From contig WELA01011287.1 in NCBI GenBank assembly GCA_009602735.1, forward strand, positions 213,239 through 234,084: DNA of 20,846 bases. Direction: 5' to 3'. This stretch comes from Mesotaenium endlicherianum. Lineage: Eukaryota; Streptophyta; Zygnematophyceae; Zygnematales; Mesotaeniaceae. Below, in pieces: positions 17,492-20,846 of the stretch (positions are counted from its first letter, which is position 1; every line of letters begins with the position of its first letter). The notes beneath the pieces were generated by a model, which worked only from the letters and a program-made list of their open reading frames with translations, did no database searches and was not told the origin of the DNA. The position numbers and the translations under genes were made by a program.

Positions 17492-18004
17492 GTAGATGTA
17501 GTGAAACAGATAGATAAAGTACTTAGTAAAACAGAATACTTTATCTATTCAAGACAAGGATCTTTGAACACAAGTGGTAGCTTCTTGAAAGAGAGATGGC
17601 TTCTTGAAAGTTAATATATTTCTGGATTTTGGCAAGTACAAGAGTGATTCTGGAATGTCTTTCTATGTTCTAGCTCTTGTTTATATACTTGCTACATAAG
17701 TAATTTCTAGGAAGGTGTATGTTGATGTGTTGGCACCCAACACATCCCAAAACTTGCCACCTCTTTCTAGAATAATGTACACATGTCCTTTTGACCTAAA
17801 AATGGCACATCTGACTTTTGCCACATGGATTTCTTCTAGGTCTTTCCTCTAACTTCGAAAATGCCTTGGAAGGTTCAAAGGACATGAACCAAATTACTAG
17901 AGTACCTATTCACACTTGACTCCACACAATACTACTCCAACTATATTTGAAAACATTAAAATATATGCAAACTAATATATAATAACTCAAATCACTACAG
18001 TAGA
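17492..18004 (-). mobile_element. Solo LTR of the element D family (copy D2) with GTAGA duplications
   Basis: The LTR proper is 17497-17999 (503 bp, the same length as D1), with ends TGTAGTGA and TCACTACA. GTAGA stands directly on both sides (17492-17496 and 18000-18004), a perfect 5-bp target duplication. No internal sequence is present, so this is a solo LTR left by recombination between two LTRs. The TATA box TATATAAA at 17687-17680 shows it reads on the minus strand, like D1. Differences from D1 are concentrated at its left end. Confidence 0.9.
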
Positions 18005-18800
18005 CATGGTGGCGTAAGTATGTTACATGCCTCATGAAGATATTGGGTCATTCCAAGAAGAAGGAGTTCAAGGCGAAGATGCACAGGTATAAGGAGACCG
18101 TAGACGTCATGCGTGGAGCCAACATATGCGGTGAAGCTTTTGCCAAGTGGAGAAATTTTGGAGGATTCGACATCACTATAGAGTTTGTTGTGTGTATGTG
18201 TTTTATACAAGATATGTGAGGTACATTTCTTTTACGACGCCACTTGTCATTAGTATGCACCGAGGACGTCGCATCATGAGGAAGGGAATGAAATTTTAGC
18301 ATTATATATGCATAGAATGTATTTTTGGTTTTGTTTGGATAAGAATCGAGGATATTCTGAGTTTTGGGAGTTCATTTGTGAATTTTAAGTATAAGATTTT
18401 AAGTTTACTGACAATAATAGTTTCGGTGACAAACATCCGATTGGAGTCCAAGAACTAGGACACTAAAATATGATTGTTTCAAAAATTATGTATGATCAAG
18501 TAGAGTGCCAAGGGTGATTGTGAAACTTCTACAAAGTCCGCGAGGAGTTATATAATTGTGAGTTGGAACGCAAAACAAGGTCATTTGTTAATACTGGCAA
18601 AGATTCTCATGTTATTGAATCATGTTCGTCGAAATACAAACTTTCATGCACCCAAGAACTGAAAATGACCGTACATATTCTTAAGTCTTGATATTGTAGA
18701 CAAATTGAAGTGTGAAAACTAAGGAAGGTGGGGTAATAGGTCTGGAAGGTTCTATGGGAGTAAACATGTACCCAGCAATTTAACTGAAAATTATGAAATT
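18005..18800. other. Unassigned AT-rich stretch right of the solo LTR
   Basis: No repeat or recognised gene. The 61-codon open frame at 18034-18219 (KKKEFKAKMHRYKETVDVM...) shows no known domain and may be chance or an old exon. Confidence 0.3.
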
Positions 18801-18821
18801 TCATAAGCTTCTCTCCAGAGT

Positions 18822-19505
18822 TTATAAAGAGGCAAGCTTCGGGCGTGCAACAAATGCCTCCATACACTGTAGATTGAGGAGAGAGCCACATCCCTTTAAG
18901 ATGACGATCATACATAATAGGGAAATTGTAAACACAAGTATAAGAAGGTGCAATGTCTGTAAAGTCTCACAATCCATGGCAAAGCTACGTATAAACCGAC
19001 ACTTCCAACTTTCAAGAGACAGAAGGTTGGACACATCACACAATGTACCAGCGCATCCCTTTCTTATGTAGAAGCGCCCCAAAGAACTAATATTTCTTGC
19101 AGAAGTTAGGAAGTAGGTAGTTTGAATTGCCGCTTTCTTGCCCATATACTGCACATGCTGCAGCATTATCCAGATTTGCACCTTCTACTAGTATATATAT
19201 TAAGGCTCAAAATATTAATCGTTCAATGTGCATGTGTTTGTCTAAGCGTGAAGGCATCGACTTGAACTATAATATATTACAAAGTCAGCCCAAAGGACAC
19301 AGACTCCATAAATAGTTGTATGTACCTTGAATTGCTTTTGTTCAAACCAGTAAGTGCAAAATCTCAGGTGGTACTTCCACGATGCATTGATGGGCCCACT
19401 TTGTGTCACAACCATAATAAAGAACGACGATGCTTCTGCTAGCACCATAGATGATGGTTTAGCTCCTGGCACCCAATATGCAGTACTACTTATGAAGCCA
19501 TGCAC
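18822..19505 (-). other. Possible minus-strand exons of an unrecognised host gene
   Basis: Two minus-strand open stretches have splice-like edges. One (about 19505-19329; WVPGAKPSSMVLAEASSFF...) ends at TTCAAG followed by GTACAT, a fair donor. The other (from about 19150 to 18822; GKKAAIQTTYFLTSARN...) is preceded by an acceptor-like AATGCTGCAG. Neither resembles a family I know, both are short enough to be chance, and the joining is speculative. Confidence 0.2.
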
Positions 19506-19770
19506 AAATAGAGTAGCATAACAAACAAAGAGAAGTTTTTGAGAATTTTGATGTAATGCAAATGTTCATCATGTATAATAGAGGAACTTACAGTACGTAA
19601 AAAAAAACAAAGCAATCTAAAGTAGATTGTTTTTAAGCAGCAGAAATGATTTAAAGCGCCCCTCGCTTAGAACTCTCCTCCACTTTGTGCACATACATTT
19701 ATCGACTTCTTACTAGTCAATACCAGATGAGCAGTCCTTTCAGTGAAGTAACCAAATTCCAGTAGCGCGC

Positions 19771-20700
19771 ATGTCAACCGTTAAGGGAATGGCGCCTACT
19801 CCCCATGGTCAGCTACCTCGCAGCTCCAAGCAGAATGAGTTGACAACAGCGAGCACGCACGAGGGCAACCCAAACTCCCCCCCTCTCCCCCTTCTCCATG
19901 TGCCGGCGCCATGTCCTGAGACACTCTCCTCAAGCCTGCAGCCCTCTTTGATCATGGCAGCAAAAAACTCGACAGCCAATCCAGACACCGTTGCTTTCGT
20001 GCGCTCCCAGACGCAGCGCAGCCTGCGTGCACAAGGGCCAACGACGCCACAGGATATCTTCAGGCACGTGCAGGGTGCCGCTGATCGTGCCGGGCACTCC
20101 CATGTTCTAACTTCTTCACGCGCGATCACGCCCCTGAGCACCAACCCGGGGAAGTTGAGCAGCACAGCAATTTTAGACGCAGAGTTGCAGCAGCCAGTAC
20201 ATTAGTGACTATACGGCGGCCAGGCAGCCACGCGTTGCCCTGGGCCGTGGGGCAGGGCCAGATGATGAGCACCACTAGCAATGTCCAGCTGGAAAAAGTG
20301 CGTGAGAACAAAAGCAAACCTCCAGGAGCCAGCTGAGATCGATGCGCCCCACGGCACGGCCAGGAAGCACGCCGGCTCCCCACCGCCGCTGCACTCCGCC
20401 AGAGCGTTGGAATTTGGAAGCAACCCCACCTCCTTGCCTGCGCTGTTGGGGCTGCTGTCTTGGTGGCGCCAGCACGAGGCTCCAAGGTGGGCTGGGCCAT
20501 CAAGAGGAGGAAATCCAGTGTCAGCGCCAAGCACTTGTCGCCATGCCGTCCCTTCTGGGACTCACCCCACAATAATATCCGCAAGGGAGTCTCAGCATGG
20601 AGGTACCAGAACAAGAGTACCTATGTTGGTGCTGTGCAGCCGTCTGCAAAGCACATGCATGCACACCCCGTCTAACCTCCCCTATCTGGCTTAGATAAAG
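19771..20700. other. GC-rich block with overlapping open frames on both strands; gene 5' region or exon not resolved
   Basis: Base composition becomes visibly GC-rich compared with the AT-rich DNA on the left. Open frames overlap on both strands: plus 19771-20205 (144 codons) and 20281-20694 (137 codons); minus 20126-20614 (162 codons) and 19809-20165 (118 codons). GC-rich DNA yields long frames by chance, and none shows a known domain. A microsatellite follows, which often lies near promoters or UTRs. No coding call is made. Confidence 0.3.
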
Positions 20701-20748
20701 ACCCAATGAGAAGCATAAAAAACAGACAGGCATACAGACAGATAGAGT

Positions 20749-20767
20749 GACACACACACAAATGCAG

Positions 20768-20846
<79 letters not shown>
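20749..20846. repeat. (CA)n then (GA)n microsatellite
   Basis: A short CA run ending at 20760 is followed by an uninterrupted GA run from 20771 to the window end, 38 units so far. The run may continue beyond the window. On the minus strand it is a TC tract. Confidence 0.97.

Noticed and set aside
20126..20694. Overlapping 137- to 162-codon ORFs on both strands as genes
   Set aside because: GC-rich composition produces such frames by chance; no domain, conservation or splice support is visible.

Overview
This window is eukaryotic DNA made almost entirely of nested and decayed LTR retrotransposons, with a DIRS-type remnant and a probably non-transposon flank at the right. A Ty3/gypsy element with a chromodomain integrase and a primer-binding site one base from the plant initiator-tRNA(Met) type points to the green plant lineage. 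A DIRS-like reverse transcriptase remnant fits an alga or an early-diverging land plant better than a flowering plant. The species cannot be named from sequence alone. No bacterial operons, tRNA or rRNA genes or CRISPR arrays were seen.

Layout: (1) 1-584 is the 5' end of a minus-strand LTR element ('D'): gag start, PBS and a 503-bp LTR. It is inserted in (2) 585-2143, a frameshifted extra ORF (aORF-A) and polypurine tract of a Ty3/gypsy element whose 3' LTR is LTR1 (2144-2859). (3) That element lies in a decayed DIRS-like element (2860 to about 4660). (4) 4770-5112 is a TA-flanked fold-back, MITE-like element. (5) 5784-16606 is a composite of the same Ty3/gypsy family, bounded by a 5-bp duplication AATTG: LTR2, a deleted interior keeping only aORF-B, LTR3, PBS, intact gag, intact pol, intact aORF-C, polypurine tract, LTR4. 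(6) 17497-17999 is a solo copy of the D LTR with duplication GTAGA. (7) 18005-20846 has no recognised gene, contains a GC-rich block and ends in a (GA)n microsatellite.

The intact element (7815-16606) is the centre of interest. Gag (492 aa) and Pol (protease, RT, RNase H, integrase, chromodomain) are in different frames. They are joined by what looks like a complete -1 frameshift signal: slippery heptamer T TTA AAA, 7-nt spacer, perfect 9-bp stem. Downstream of pol is a third, intact ORF of 558 codons with no family I recognise: charged coiled coil, conserved core, acidic patch, SR-rich tail, and no signal peptide or membrane segment. Its ATG sits one base behind a good 3' splice site that is kept in a diverged copy, suggesting a spliced subgenomic mRNA. 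A second copy of the hairpin plus polypurine-tract motif lies between pol and this ORF, as if the ORF had been added downstream of an ancestral element end.

Intact ORFs between LTRs that differ at roughly one base in ten suggest that LTR3 and LTR4 are not an original pair, so the composite probably arose by recombination between two subfamilies. All percentages and subfamily calls are by eye, without alignment software.
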